A stretch of 64,000 bases of DNA from Phenylobacterium sp. (GTDB lineage: Bacteria; Pseudomonadota; Alphaproteobacteria; Caulobacterales; Caulobacteraceae), in the NCBI RefSeq assembly GCF_019636135.1, contig NZ_JAHBYD010000020.1, positions 31,001 through 95,000 of the forward strand. The letters are read 5' to 3'. Positions 9,179 through 17,991 of this stretch are shown here, piece by piece (the first letter of the stretch is position 1; each line of letters opens with the position of its first letter). Made by a program: the position numbers and the translations under genes. Under the pieces are notes generated by a model that searched no databases, was not told the origin of the DNA, and worked only from the letters and a program-made list of their open reading frames with translations.

Positions 9179-9255
9179 TGGTACCGCCCTCCCGGATCGA
9201 ACGGGAGACCTCCAGAGCCACAATCTGGCGCTCTAACCAACTGAGCTAGGGCGGC
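9179..9255 (-). tRNA. tRNA-His (anticodon GTG), no G-1, with G1:U72 and A73
   Basis: A full cloverleaf. Acceptor GCCGCCC pairs with GGGCGGT, the D-arm begins GCTC, the anticodon loop TTGTGGC gives GTG, the T-arm has TTCGATC, and CCA is encoded. Position -1 in the genome is C, so no G-1 is encoded; pair 1:72 is G:U and the discriminator is A. This is the altered identity set known for a subgroup of alphaproteobacteria including Caulobacter. Confidence 0.97.
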
Positions 9256-9299
9256 GCGTCATCGCGAGCGGGCTGTAATAGTCGCGGCGGGCGGTCCGA

Positions 9300-10142
9300 T
9301 CAAGCCGGGTCCAGCAGCGGCTTCCGGTAGCGGCGCGAGCCCATGAGCTCGCGGCCGTCGGCGAGGCGGACGACGAAATCGCCGGAGGGCTTGGATTCCA
9401 CCTCGCTGATCGCGGCGCGGCGAACCAGGCGCGAGCGGTGGATACGCACGAAGCCCGCGCCCGCGAGCTGGCGCTCCATCGACGACAGCGGCGCGCGGTG
9501 GAGGATGGGCGTGGGGCCGCGGTGGAGCTCCACGTAGTTGCCGGCGGCCTCGATGAAGGCGACCTCGGTCAGCGGCACGAAGTGGCGGCGCGCGCCGTCG
9601 CGGACCTCGATGGCGGCGGGATCGCCGCCGGCCGCCTCGGCGGGCGGCGGGCCGGGCCAGGCCCGCAGCCACGTCGCGTAGATCGCGACCACGCCCAGGT
9701 AGATCAGCAGGTCCTTGCGGAACTCGTACGGGAAGTCGCGCAGCGGCCCGAGCGCCGAATAGAAGCCGCCGAGCGCGGCGTAGACCGCCCAGCGCACCGC
9801 GCCCATGACCGTCACGTGGACGAGGGAGAACGCCACCGCGGCGCCCAGGTGGACCGCCAGCACCCGCGGCCACGGCGCGACGAGGGGCTGCATCCGGCGG
9901 GTCAGCGCCATCACCAGCGGCGCCAGCGCCAGCAGGGCCAGGACGCTGGAGGTCTCCCAGACCAGCGGCTCCCAGAGGCCGATGGGGCGGCCCGCCTTGG
10001 CGCGATCGTCGGTGACGCTGAAGGCGTCGACCACCGCGATCGCGGCCGCCACCAGCATGAACACGCCCAGGAACAGACGGTCGCGCCGGCGCGCGCCGCC
10101 GGCCGACGCGTCGCTGCTCATCGGGGCCGCGCGATCCGTCAC
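9300..10142 (-). CDS. Membrane-anchored LytTR-family DNA-binding regulator
   Basis: A 280-residue protein with about four membrane segments in its first 165 residues and a C-terminal LytTR DNA-binding domain (about 180-278). The domain shows EVAFIEAAGNYVELH, the conserved FVRIHRSRLVRR and the closing GSRRYRKPL. Membrane-bound LytTR proteins without a receiver domain are common in Caulobacterales; the signal they sense is unknown. The gene lies downstream of the tonB operon and is separated from it by a terminator. Confidence 0.88.
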   Translation of the reverse strand: MTDRAAPMSSDASAGGARRRDRLFLGVFMLVAAAIAVVDAFSVTDDRAKAGRPIGLWEPLVWETSSVLALLALAPLVMALTRRMQPLVAPWPRVLAVHLGAAVAFSLVHVTVMGAVRWAVYAALGGFYSALGPLRDFPYEFRKDLLIYLGVVAIYATWLRAWPGPPPAEAAGGDPAAIEVRDGARRHFVPLTEVAFIEAAGNYVELHRGPTPILHRAPLSSMERQLAGAGFVRIHRSRLVRRAAISEVESKPSGDFVVRLADGRELMGSRRYRKPLLDPA

Positions 10143-10184
10143 GGCCCCTTCTTACGTGGCCCCTTCGGGCGTGACCATCTGGGC

Positions 10185-10220
10185 AAAGAAAAAGCCCCGG
10201 CCGCGTGAGCGACCGGGGCC
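10185..10220 (-). terminator. Rho-independent terminator after tonB
   Basis: Minus strand: GCCCCGGTCGC/GCGGCCGGGGC stem (one mismatch; arms 10219-10209 and 10204-10194) with a TCAC loop, then a T-rich tail. It lies about 30 bp past the tonB stop. Confidence 0.85.
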
Positions 10221-10248
10221 TTGTCCTGGATAGCGGACCCTTTTCGGA

Positions 10249-10953
<705 letters not shown>

Positions 10954-10965
10954 GCTTCACCCCAC

Positions 10966-11397
10966 TCACTTGTCTTCGCCGACGAGGGCCACGCTGTAGA
11001 AATTATTGTCCTGCAGCATGTTCATGACGCCCATGAAGTCCCCATACATCACGTCCTTGTCCGCCCGGATGAAGATGCGTTCCTTCTCAGGGTTACGCGT
11101 GTTCCCCAGGTTCTTGCGCAGGTCGTCGCCGAGCGTCGCAAGATCGGTCCGGAAGTCCTGAATGAAGATGCTCCCATTCGGTTGGATCGAGATGTAGACC
11201 GGCTTGGGAGGGTTCGTGCCGGGCGGCGCGACCGCAGGCGGAAGCTGGACCTTGACGGTCACGCTCGCCAGCGGCGCAGCCACCATGAAGATGATCAGGA
11301 GCACGAGCATCACATCCACGAAGGGCGTGACGTTGATCTCGGCGTTCTGACTCTCCTCGTAGCGTCCGCCCCCTCCGCTCGAGAGTTTGGCGGCCAT
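10966..11397 (-). CDS. exbD: Biopolymer transport protein ExbD
   Basis: Stator subunit of the ExbB-ExbD proton channel, 143 residues. After a short cytoplasmic segment (NAEINVTPFVDVMLVLLIIF) comes a single membrane helix carrying the conserved channel Asp (FVDVML), then a periplasmic domain. It overlaps no neighbour and lies 5 bp downstream of exbB and 12 bp upstream of tonB, so it is probably translated from the same mRNA. Confidence 0.95.
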   Translation of the reverse strand: MAAKLSSGGGGRYEESQNAEINVTPFVDVMLVLLIIFMVAAPLASVTVKVQLPPAVAPPGTNPPKPVYISIQPNGSIFIQDFRTDLATLGDDLRKNLGNTRNPEKERIFIRADKDVMYGDFMGVMNMLQDNNFYSVALVGEDK

Positions 11398-11402
11398 CTA
11401 CC

Positions 11403-12299
11403 TTACGCCCCCTTGTCGAGCTGCCGGGAGATCGCGTTCATCAGCTCGGCCACGAACCCTTCCGACCGCGCGCCGTAAGCGGAGATGCGGGTCTGGAAGT
11501 AGTTGTAGAAGATAACCGAGGGGATGGCGGCGAACAGGCCGAGACCGGTGGCGAGAAGCGCTTCGGCGATGCCGGGGGCGACGACGGCCAGGTTGGTCGT
11601 GTTGGTGTTCGCGATCCCGATGAACGAGTTCATGATCCCGTAGACGGTGCCGAACAGGCCGATGAACGGACCGTTCGAACCCACCGACGCCAGGTACTGC
11701 ATGCCGCCCGAAAGGCGACGGGCCAGGGCCGCTTGCACGGCGCTCACCGCATGCTGGGCGCGGTCGATGGTGGTGTCGCGGTGTTCGCCGGTGATCGCGA
11801 GGCCCGCTTGACGCGAGAGCTCGATCTCCTGGGCGGCCGCGGCGGCCATGTCGGCCAGCGGGTTGCCGTCATACTCTTCCGAGAGCGCGATCCGGCTCAT
11901 GTCGTTGATCGACTTGGCGCCGCGGAAGCTCTCCACGAAGCCGTCCGACACCTTGTTGAGGGCGTTGAACTCGAGGATCTTGGTGACGAGGATGGTCCAG
12001 CTCAGCACCGAAGCGAGAGCCAGGCCGATCATGATCACCTTCACGACCGGGTCGGCGTCCATGAACATGGTGCCGACGTTGAGTTTGCCCGCGTTCTTCA
12101 TGGTCGGCGGGTCGGCGGCTTCGGCGGCGGCGGGATCCGCGGCCGGGGCGGCAGCCGGAGCGGCGGCGTCGGCGGCCGGAGCGGCGGCGGCGTCGGCGGC
12201 AGGGGCGGCGGCGGTCTGAGCGAACGCCGGCGCGCTCATGCTCAGCGCCACGGCGCCGAGGAGAGCGGAAAAGGTCATCTTCAGTTTGTTGTCGAGCAT
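11403..12299 (-). CDS. exbB: MotA/TolQ/ExbB proton channel family protein (ExbB)
   Basis: Proton-channel partner of ExbD that energises TonB. It has 298 residues from the ATG at 12299 (MLDNKLKMTFS). A signal peptide ends near AFAQ (residue 26), followed by an Ala/Pro/Asp-rich linker (about 27-65) and three membrane segments (about 82-105, 205-230 and 250-275) with the conserved ExbB core GPFIGLFGTVYGIMNSF. The extended Ala-rich N-terminus is usual in Caulobacterales ExbB. A longer in-frame start at 12398 is less likely. Confidence 0.94.
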   Translation of the reverse strand: MLDNKLKMTFSALLGAVALSMSAPAFAQTAAAPAADAAAAPAADAAAPAAAPAADPAAAEAADPPTMKNAGKLNVGTMFMDADPVVKVIMIGLALASVLSWTILVTKILEFNALNKVSDGFVESFRGAKSINDMSRIALSEEYDGNPLADMAAAAAQEIELSRQAGLAITGEHRDTTIDRAQHAVSAVQAALARRLSGGMQYLASVGSNGPFIGLFGTVYGIMNSFIGIANTNTTNLAVVAPGIAEALLATGLGLFAAIPSVIFYNYFQTRISAYGARSEGFVAELMNAISRQLDKGA

Positions 12300-12786
12300 C
12301 TGTCGCCAGTTCCTGGTTGGTCTAGCACGATTGGCCGGAGGGTCGTCGCGCGAGAGCGTCTCCACCCTAGTTAAAGTTAAGCCCGGCGACCAAACCACTT
12401 CCGCGGCCCAGAACGCCAGAGGCGCTATCGCTGCGCCCGACCCCTGCGGAACGCGGGCCCCCGACTGTCGCAGGGATTGGCGTTTCTTAGGGCGGACGGC
12501 CTTGAACTCCCGGGGAGGGAACCCAAAGTCTTACCGCTTTGTAAGACAAGCGGTCCGACCCTTTGGCAACCCCATGTCGAAGCGTCAAGGGGCAGAAGCT
12601 TTCCCTTCAGCGTCATTTTTCCGACGCACAGGGACGGATTGTGCGCTGCACACGCAACGCACAGAGCCGCGCTGCGGAAACCAGACCGTTTGTCGCATCG
12701 TCATGCTGCAGCGCAACAAATCCGCCGCCGCGAACGCCGGTCGACTTCGAAGCTCCGGCATACCGGCGGGCGACGAAGAGGTGGGA
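12300..12786. other. Intergenic region upstream of exbB
   Basis: About 490 bp between exbB and the cysteine-cluster gene. It must hold the exbB promoter, but I could not fix -35/-10 elements or a clear Fur box. GTAAGACAAGCGG-type words near 12540-12555 are not obviously repeated elsewhere. No supported gene. Confidence 0.5.
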
Positions 12787-13293
12787 TCAGGCCGGCGGGC
12801 GTGGCGCCGCGTAGGGGCGCAGGCTCCGCAGGAACAGCTTCGCCTCGGCGTCCAGGGACGCCAGCGCCGCGGCGTCGGCCATCGCCGCCTCGACGGCCGC
12901 CTCCAGCCGGCCGAGGCGCCGCCGCTCGCCCGGCGGCAGGTCGAGCTTCCCGGCCTCGCGCAGCATCAGGAGCAGGCGCCGTCCGCGCTCGGCGGCCAGG
13001 AACGCCTCGACCATCCCCTTCAGGAGCGCGCCATCCTGAAGCCAGCTTCGCCCCCCGAACAGGACCTGGGTGACCCACGGCCCGGCGCCGAGGCAGTCGT
13101 ATCCCACGCACCCGCGGAAGCCGCGGTCGATCCGCCGCCCGTGGATGGCGCAGCCGCCCGCGTCGTCGAGGTGCGGGCAGGGTTCGCCCGCGGCCTTGTC
13201 GACGCCGAACTGATCCGAGCGCTCGAAGTGGAAGGCGACGCAGCAGAGCGCGGCGCAGCGGCCGCAGTCGGCGCGGAAGTCCGGAGGTGACAT
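12787..13293 (-). CDS. YkgJ-type cysteine cluster protein
   Basis: A 168-residue protein whose N-terminal half carries the CxxCxxxCC pattern (CGRCAALCC), followed by PCPHL, a further GCAIH and YDCLG. This is the spacing of the YkgJ/UPF0153 zinc- or iron-binding cysteine cluster family. The C-terminal half is helical and Ala/Arg-rich. The function of the family is not known. It stands alone, with the exbB promoter region on one side and the HigBA module on the other. Confidence 0.82.
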   Translation of the reverse strand: MSPPDFRADCGRCAALCCVAFHFERSDQFGVDKAAGEPCPHLDDAGGCAIHGRRIDRGFRGCVGYDCLGAGPWVTQVLFGGRSWLQDGALLKGMVEAFLAAERGRRLLLMLREAGKLDLPPGERRRLGRLEAAVEAAMADAAALASLDAEAKLFLRSLRPYAAPRPPA

Positions 13294-13520
13294 GTGGAGG
13301 GTCCTCGACGCGCAGCACCGGGCGCCACGACGGCGCGCCTTGGGCTTGCGATGAGGAAGAATCCCGCCGGCCCGCTCGGGGCCGACGAAGCGGGTTCAGG
13401 TCTAACGCCCGCCCCGGCGCGTGTCCAGCATGCCGGCGCGTCCTACACGCCGGCTTCTGGAATGGCCTCCGGGTCGGCAGGCGAACGCGGATGGAGGGCC
13501 AAATCGCGCTCGCCAAGAAA

Positions 13521-13537
13521 GTTCCATATCATGGAAC
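13521..13537. promoter_or_regulatory. Palindromic operator candidate upstream of higB
   Basis: GTTCCAT-ATC-ATGGAAC, perfect 7-bp arms around a 3-bp centre, about 43 bp before the higB start. HigA-type antitoxins usually repress their own promoter through such palindromes. Confidence 0.6.
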
Positions 13538-13579
13538 ACTTTCCTTGTTCCACCACCGGGAACGCGCTATGGTCGCGCA

Positions 13580-13882
13580 GTGAGGTTGATCGCTCGCAGC
13601 ACCGTCCTCGCCTACGCCGCCAAGCATCCGGCCGCCAAGGCGCAACTGGTCCATTGGCTAAACATCGTGCGGGTCGCATCGTGGCAGAACATGTCGGAAG
13701 CGGCCAACGCCTTCGCCAAGGCCAAGAGCGTGGGCGGCGACCGCCTCCGTTACGATCTGGTCGGCGGCGACTATCGCCTGATTGTCGCTTTCGACTTCGC
13801 CCGACAGATCGCCTTCGTGAAGTTCCTCGGAACTCACGCCGAATACGACAGGATCGACGCGGCGACCGTCGCGCTGTTCTGA
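13580..13882 (+). CDS. higB: HigB-type mRNA interferase toxin
   Basis: A 100-residue protein of the HigB_toxin family (ribosome-dependent mRNA cleavage in the RelE superfamily). The start is the GTG at 13580 (first residues VRLIARST). Typical features are the HWLNIVRVASWQNMSE block and the closing FVKFLGTHAEYDRIDA. The antitoxin gene follows 44 bp downstream, giving the toxin-first order usual for HigBA. A palindrome upstream probably serves autoregulation. Confidence 0.88.
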   Translation: MRLIARSTVLAYAAKHPAAKAQLVHWLNIVRVASWQNMSEAANAFAKAKSVGGDRLRYDLVGGDYRLIVAFDFARQIAFVKFLGTHAEYDRIDAATVALF

Positions 13883-13926
13883 GAACTACGGAGTTGAAGC
13901 CCGCCCCGCCAGCGGCAGAACCGGAG

Positions 13927-14298
13927 ATGACGATGGACATCCGACCGATCCGTACAGCCTCGGACCATGAAGCCGCCCTGCGTGAAATCGACCGCCTTTG
14001 GGGCGCCGAAGTCGGCAGCGACGATGGTGACCGCCTGGACGTGCTCGCGACGCTGGTCGAGCGCTACGAAGAAGGCCACTTTCCCATTCCGACCTCCACG
14101 CCCCTGGAGGTGCTGAAATTCATGATGGAACAGACCGGCCGCCGCCAAACCGACTTGGCGAACCTGCTCGGCTCCCGCTCACGCGCTTCGGAAATCCTGA
14201 GCGGCCGGCGAAACCTCACCCTCGATCAGATCCGGCTGTTGGCTCGGGAATGGCGCATCCCGGCCGGCGCACTGGTCGGAGAACTGGAGCCGGCATGA
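13927..14298 (+). CDS. higA: HigA-type antitoxin with XRE helix-turn-helix
   Basis: A 123-residue antitoxin. The N-terminal half (IRTASDHEAALREIDRLWGA) is the toxin-binding region seen in HigA proteins of this class. A helix-turn-helix lies at about residues 65-115 (GRRQTDLANLLGSRSRASEI, then LSGRRNLTLDQI). It would neutralise the upstream HigB and repress the operon at the GTTCCAT palindrome. The start is the ATG at 13927. Confidence 0.9.
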   Translation: MTMDIRPIRTASDHEAALREIDRLWGAEVGSDDGDRLDVLATLVERYEEGHFPIPTSTPLEVLKFMMEQTGRRQTDLANLLGSRSRASEILSGRRNLTLDQIRLLAREWRIPAGALVGELEPA

Positions 14299-14416
14299 GC
14301 CGGGAGGGGAACTCGTTTGGATAGATCCGGCGTCGTGTCAAACGCAAAGCCGATAGCCCGTGAGGTTGCAGAATTCGGCCGCAAACCACATAAATAATTG
14401 AGACTATTAAGGAAAG

Positions 14417-14492
14417 TGGTGCCTGGGGGCGGATTCGAACCACCGACACGCGGATTTTCAATCCGCTGCTCTACCAACTGAGCTACCCAGGC
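14417..14492 (-). tRNA. tRNA-Phe (anticodon GAA)
   Basis: Complete cloverleaf on the minus strand: acceptor GCCTGGG pairs with CCCAGGC, the anticodon arm GCGGA-TTGAAAA-TCCGC reads GAA, the T-loop is TTCGAAT, the discriminator is A and CCA is encoded. Confidence 0.97.
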
Positions 14493-14578
14493 CCTGACCC
14501 GCCCGCGCGGGAGGTGGCGTCTATAGAAGAGGCGATCCGCGAAGTCCAGCGACCCGGGCGGGCGAATTTTCGCGCGGC

Positions 14579-14755
14579 CTATTCCTCGCCGGAATCCTCG
14601 TCGGGCAGGCTCTCGTCCTCGGCGGCCGGGATGGCGTAGCCGCCGGAGAGCCAGCGCTGCAGGTCGACGTCGGCGCAGCGGCGGGAGCAGAAGGGCCGAT
14701 AGGCCGGATCGACCGGCTTGCCGCAGATGGCGCACCTGGCTGGGGCCCGGGTCAT
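14579..14755 (-). CDS. yacG: DNA gyrase inhibitor YacG (zinc finger)
   Basis: A 58-residue zinc-binding protein; in E. coli YacG binds GyrB and blocks gyrase. The four zinc cysteines appear as CAICG and CSRRC separated by about 14 residues, followed by WLSGGYAIP and an acidic tail. The start ATG at 14755 overlaps the stop of the RNase G gene, indicating translational coupling. It is the last gene of the maf-RNase G-yacG run. Confidence 0.92.
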   Translation of the reverse strand: MTRAPARCAICGKPVDPAYRPFCSRRCADVDLQRWLSGGYAIPAAEDESLPDEDSGEE

Positions 14756-15792
14756 GCGGCGGCGACGTCCGGCCGCTCGCGCGGGCGCGCGGGGTCGGCG
14801 GCGAGGGTGAAGCGGGCGCCGAAACGCTCGGCGAGCGCGCGGACGAGTGGCTCGGCGGCGGCGGCGACAGCCGGCGCGCAGGCGGCCGTGAGGCGCGCGC
14901 CGGGCTGGGCGGCGGCCTCGGCCTCCAGGCGGCGGACCAGGCGCTGGGCCAGGGTGCGGTCGCTGAGGGCGCCGGAGGCGTCCATCAGGCGCTCGGCCAG
15001 CGGGCGCGTGCGGCGCGGGATCGAGAGCTCCATGGTCCCGAAACGCCCGACGGGGCCGATCGCGACGCCGGGGTTCTCGGGCGAGAAGGCGAGGCGCGCG
15101 GCGGCCAGCAGGGCGGCGCCGTCGTGGCCGCGGCCGACCAGGTCCAGGACGACGAGGCCGCCCAGGCTCTTCAGGCGCAGGAGGCGCGCGGCCTGCGCGA
15201 GGGCGGCGAGATTGGCCTGGCGCGCGGCGCGCTTGGCGTCGGCGCCCTTGCGCTCGCCCAGGTCGACGTCGACGGCGGTGAGCGCGCGGGTGGGCTCGAC
15301 GGCGAGCGTGCCGCCGCCCGGCAGCGGGTGGATCGTCTCCAGCGCCTCGGCCTCGGCCGCGTCGGCGACGGCGCGCGCCTCGCGGCCCTCCACGAGCTCG
15401 GCGTCGCGGACGACGGCGCGCAGGATGTCGGCGACATCGGGGGGCGCGGCCAGCAGGCGCGGGCCGCCCTGCCCCGCCCCGAGCTCGCGGGCGACGGCGA
15501 GCTTGCCGGCGCGCGGCTCGGCGCGGATCTCGACCTCGACGGCGGCGCCGCGGACCGGGCGCGCGTCGGGTTTGAAGGGGAGAATGGCCTCGAGGCCGCC
15601 GCCGAGGTCCAGGAAGGCCGTGGCGATGGCGGGCTCCACGCTGGCCACGCGGGCCACGTGCTTCGCGCCGAGGCTCAGGCGCAGGTCGTCGTCGTCGCGG
15701 CGCAGGACCAGCCGCTCGGGGCGGCCATCGAGGGTGACGACGCCGCGGGTCTCGCCGACGCCGCGGTCGAGGAAGAGGGCGCGCGCGCTCAC
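14752..15792 (-). CDS. Ribonuclease E/G family protein, short form
   Basis: A 346-residue member of the RNase E/G family, which cleaves 5'-monophosphorylated RNA. Recognisable segments are the N-terminal [14 protein letters not shown], the S1-like [15 protein letters not shown] (about residues 55-72) and [14 protein letters not shown] in the catalytic half. It is shorter than E. coli RNase G (about 490) and lacks the zinc-link tail, a form seen beside maf and yacG in Alphaproteobacteria. The GTG start at 15792 overlaps the maf stop by two bases, and its own stop overlaps yacG. Confidence 0.85.
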   Translation of the reverse strand: MSARALFLDRGVGETRGVVTLDGRPERLVLRRDDDDLRLSLGAKHVARVASVEPAIATAFLDLGGGLEAILPFKPDARPVRGAAVEVEIRAEPRAGKLAVARELGAGQGGPRLLAAPPDVADILRAVVRDAELVEGREARAVADAAEAEALETIHPLPGGGTLAVEPTRALTAVDVDLGERKGADAKRAARQANLAALAQAARLLRLKSLGGLVVLDLVGRGHDGAALLAAARLAFSPENPGVAIGPVGRFGTMELSIPRRTRPLAERLMDASGALSDRTLAQRLVRRLEAEAAAQPGARLTAACAPAVAAAAEPLVRALAERFGARFTLAADPARPRERPDVAAA

Positions 15793-16385
15793 GGCGGCGC
15801 CTGGGGCCGGCGGAAGCCCAGGCCTTCGAGCAGGTTCGTGGTCTCGTACAGCGGCAGGCCCACGACGCCCGAATAGGAACCCTGGAGCGCGATGACCAGG
15901 GCGCCGGCGCGGCCCTGGATGGCGTAGCCGCCGGCCTTGCCGATCCCCTCCCCGCACGCCAGGTAGGCCTCGGCGTCGGCGGCGCTCAGCCGCTTGAAGC
16001 GGACGCGGCTCTCGACGAGGCGCGCCGACGTCCGGCCGTCCGGCGAGACCACCGCGATTCCCGTCAGGACGCGGTGCGCCCGGCCCGACAGGAGCTCGAG
16101 GCAGGCGCGGACCTCGGCCGCGTCCTCGGCCTTCGGCAGCACGCGGCGCCCGACGGCGACCACCGTGTCGGCGGCGAGCACATAGGCGCCCGCGTGGCGG
16201 GTCGCGACGCACGCCGCCTTGGCCTGCGCGAGGCGCAGCGCCAACTGGCGCGGGGTCTCTTGGGAAAGCGGGGTCTCGTCCAGTTCGGCGGCGTCGACCG
16301 CGTCGGGGACGACGCCGATCTGGCTCAGGAGGTCGAGCCGGCGCGGGCTCGCGGAAGCCAGGACGAGGCGCTGCTCAGAGGACAA
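15789..16385 (-). CDS. maf: Maf-family nucleotide pyrophosphatase
   Basis: A 198-residue house-cleaning enzyme that hydrolyses dTTP/UTP or modified nucleotides to the monophosphate. The signature SASPRR is at residues 11-16, the catalytic-Asp motif VLAADTVV is near residue 70, and [10 protein letters not shown] lies near residue 150. It sits between infA and the RNase G-like gene, whose GTG overlaps its TGA. The exact nucleotide preference among Maf subfamilies is not certain from sequence. Confidence 0.94.
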   Translation of the reverse strand: MSSEQRLVLASASPRRLDLLSQIGVVPDAVDAAELDETPLSQETPRQLALRLAQAKAACVATRHAGAYVLAADTVVAVGRRVLPKAEDAAEVRACLELLSGRAHRVLTGIAVVSPDGRTSARLVESRVRFKRLSAADAEAYLACGEGIGKAGGYAIQGRAGALVIALQGSYSGVVGLPLYETTNLLEGLGFRRPQAPP

Positions 16386-16404
16386 GTCGAGCGCCCCGGT
16401 CAGG

Positions 16405-16623
16405 TCAGCGGACGCGGAAGGTGATGCGGCCCTTGGTCAGGTCGTAGGGCGTCATCTCCACCAGCACCTTGTCGCCGGCCGACACCCGGATGCGGTTCTT
16501 GCGCATCTTGCCCGCGGTATGGGCGATGATCTCGTGGTCGTTCTCGAGCTTCACGCGGAACGTGGCGTTCGGCAGCACTTCGCTGACCGTGCCTGGAAAC
16601 TCCAGCAGTTCTTCCTTCGCCAT
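16405..16623 (-). CDS. infA: Translation initiation factor IF-1
   Basis: A 72-residue S1-fold protein that occupies the ribosomal A site during initiation. The sequence is canonical: [11 protein letters not shown], then [20 protein letters not shown] and KGRITFRVR at the end. It starts the infA-maf-RNase G-yacG gene run, an arrangement common in Alphaproteobacteria. The family is highly conserved, so the assignment is secure. Confidence 0.98.
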   Translation of the reverse strand: MAKEELLEFPGTVSEVLPNATFRVKLENDHEIIAHTAGKMRKNRIRVSAGDKVLVEMTPYDLTKGRITFRVR

Positions 16624-16740
16624 GCGGCTCCCTTGGTCCTTCTCACATACGACGACGGCTCGCGCCGTCTGGCTGCGAGCCGCACATCTGCGGCGCAGAA
16701 TATAGCGCATGGGGATGGGAAAGGTCGATACGGCCGCGCG

Positions 16741-17208
16741 TCAGCGGTTGAAACGGGCCCGGATCCGCTGGGCGAGGCCGTCGCGGACCTGCCGGTAGGA
16801 CTCGAGCCGATGCTCGCGGGAGCCCTCCACGAGCGTCGGATCCATCGTCGGCCAGTATTCGATCTCGGCGTCGCGGCCGCGCGCGATCTCGATGGCCCGG
16901 TGCTGCGCCTCGGGGGTCAGCGAGATGACGAGGTCGAAGGAGTCGTCCTCCAGGTCGTCGAAGATCTTGCACCGGTGGCGGGTGAGGTCCACGCCGAGTT
17001 CCTGCATGACCGCGGCGGCCAGCGGATCGACCTCCATGTCGTCCTCGTCGGGATCGAACTTCGCGCGGCGCAGGCCGCAACTGTCGACGAAGATCCGCGT
17101 GCCGACGATGTGCTTCAGCAGCGACTCCGCCATCGGCGAGCGCACCTGATTGTAGTTGCAGCAGAAGAGGACCGCGTCGGGCAGGCGGGCGCCGGGGTCG
17201 TCCGACAT
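16741..17208 (-). CDS. Low molecular weight phosphotyrosine phosphatase-like protein
   Basis: A 155-residue protein with the CX5R phosphate loop at about residues 16-24 (FCCNYNQVRSPMAE), followed by the LMW-PTP/arsenate reductase fold and a C-terminal WPTMDP that supplies the general-acid Asp. The loop residues are unusual for the family, so the true substrate is uncertain. It is 6 bp downstream of the UPF0262 gene, the usual alphaproteobacterial arrangement in front of maf. Confidence 0.85.
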   Translation of the reverse strand: MSDDPGARLPDAVLFCCNYNQVRSPMAESLLKHIVGTRIFVDSCGLRRAKFDPDEDDMEVDPLAAAVMQELGVDLTRHRCKIFDDLEDDSFDLVISLTPEAQHRAIEIARGRDAEIEYWPTMDPTLVEGSREHRLESYRQVRDGLAQRIRARFNR

Positions 17209-17214
17209 GCGCCG

Positions 17215-17694
17215 TCAGCCCCGCCAGTGCAGGGCGCAGATGAGCGTGAAGAGCCGGCGCGCCGTGTCGATGTCGGTCTCGATCTTGCCCGACAGGCGGG
17301 TCTGCAGCAGTTCGGACGCCTCGTTGTGCAGGCCGCGGCGGCCCATGTCCAAGGCCTCGATCTGCTGCGGCGTCGAGTTGCGGATCGCCTGGTAGTAGCT
17401 GTCGCAGATCATGAAGTAGTCCCGGATCAGCGTCCGGAACGGCGACAGCGACAGGATGTGGCGGCGTTCGTAGGCCGGGCCGCGGATGTCGAGGACCAGG
17501 CGGTTCTCCAAGAGGCCCATCTGCAGGTCGTAGGGTCCGCCCTCGGCCCCCTCCGGATGGAAGAAGTTCTCCTCCAGCAGGTCGAAGATGGCGATCTGCC
17601 GCTCCTGCTCCTGGTCGCGCGACACCGCGGCGAGCGACTGCTCGTCGAGGTTGACCGACTGGAGCCGGTGGGTCTTGCGCGCGTCTTCGGCCAT
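17215..17694 (-). CDS. UPF0262 family protein
   Basis: A 159-residue protein of the alphaproteobacterial UPF0262 family, whose function is unknown. Characteristic stretches are [16 protein letters not shown] (about 28-45), [19 protein letters not shown] (about 82-100) and the end [12 protein letters not shown]. The family usually sits directly before the low molecular weight phosphatase gene, as here, suggesting a shared role. No membrane segment or signal peptide is visible. Confidence 0.9.
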   Translation of the reverse strand: MAEDARKTHRLQSVNLDEQSLAAVSRDQEQERQIAIFDLLEENFFHPEGAEGGPYDLQMGLLENRLVLDIRGPAYERRHILSLSPFRTLIRDYFMICDSYYQAIRNSTPQQIEALDMGRRGLHNEASELLQTRLSGKIETDIDTARRLFTLICALHWRG

Positions 17695-17766
17695 GATCTG
17701 AGCGGAGCTTTATTGCAAACCGGGGGCGGTCGTCATCCCGCCGCGTGGAAGCTGGGCCCTGGATAC

Positions 17767-17809
17767 GAAAAAACGCCCGGCCGCTCAGGGAGCGCCGGGC
17801 GTCGTTTTC
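17767..17809 (-). terminator. Rho-independent terminator after mscS (possibly bidirectional)
   Basis: Stem ACGCCCGGC/GCCGGGCGT (17773-17781 with 17794-17802). A run of six T follows on the minus strand and CGTTTTC on the plus strand. Confidence 0.8.
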
Positions 17810-17991
17810 AGGTCAGGCGTAGCCGCTCAGTCGGCGGCCAGGACGCCGGCGGGCATGGCCGCAGCCAGGCCGCCGCCAGTCGTCCTGGTCTTCGCGTCAC
17901 GCGCGGTCCTTCTCCGTCCTCTGCGTTGATCGATGACAAAGGTTTGGCGGCCCAGCCTGAACGGGCTTCGCGCCGGGCTGGCAGGAACTGT

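Noticed and set aside
6914..9223. A 769-codon frame joining aldo/keto reductase and flavin oxidoreductase
   Set aside because: The N-terminal 430 residues are the wrong frame of the reductase gene; the oxidoreductase begins at 7900 with its own SD.
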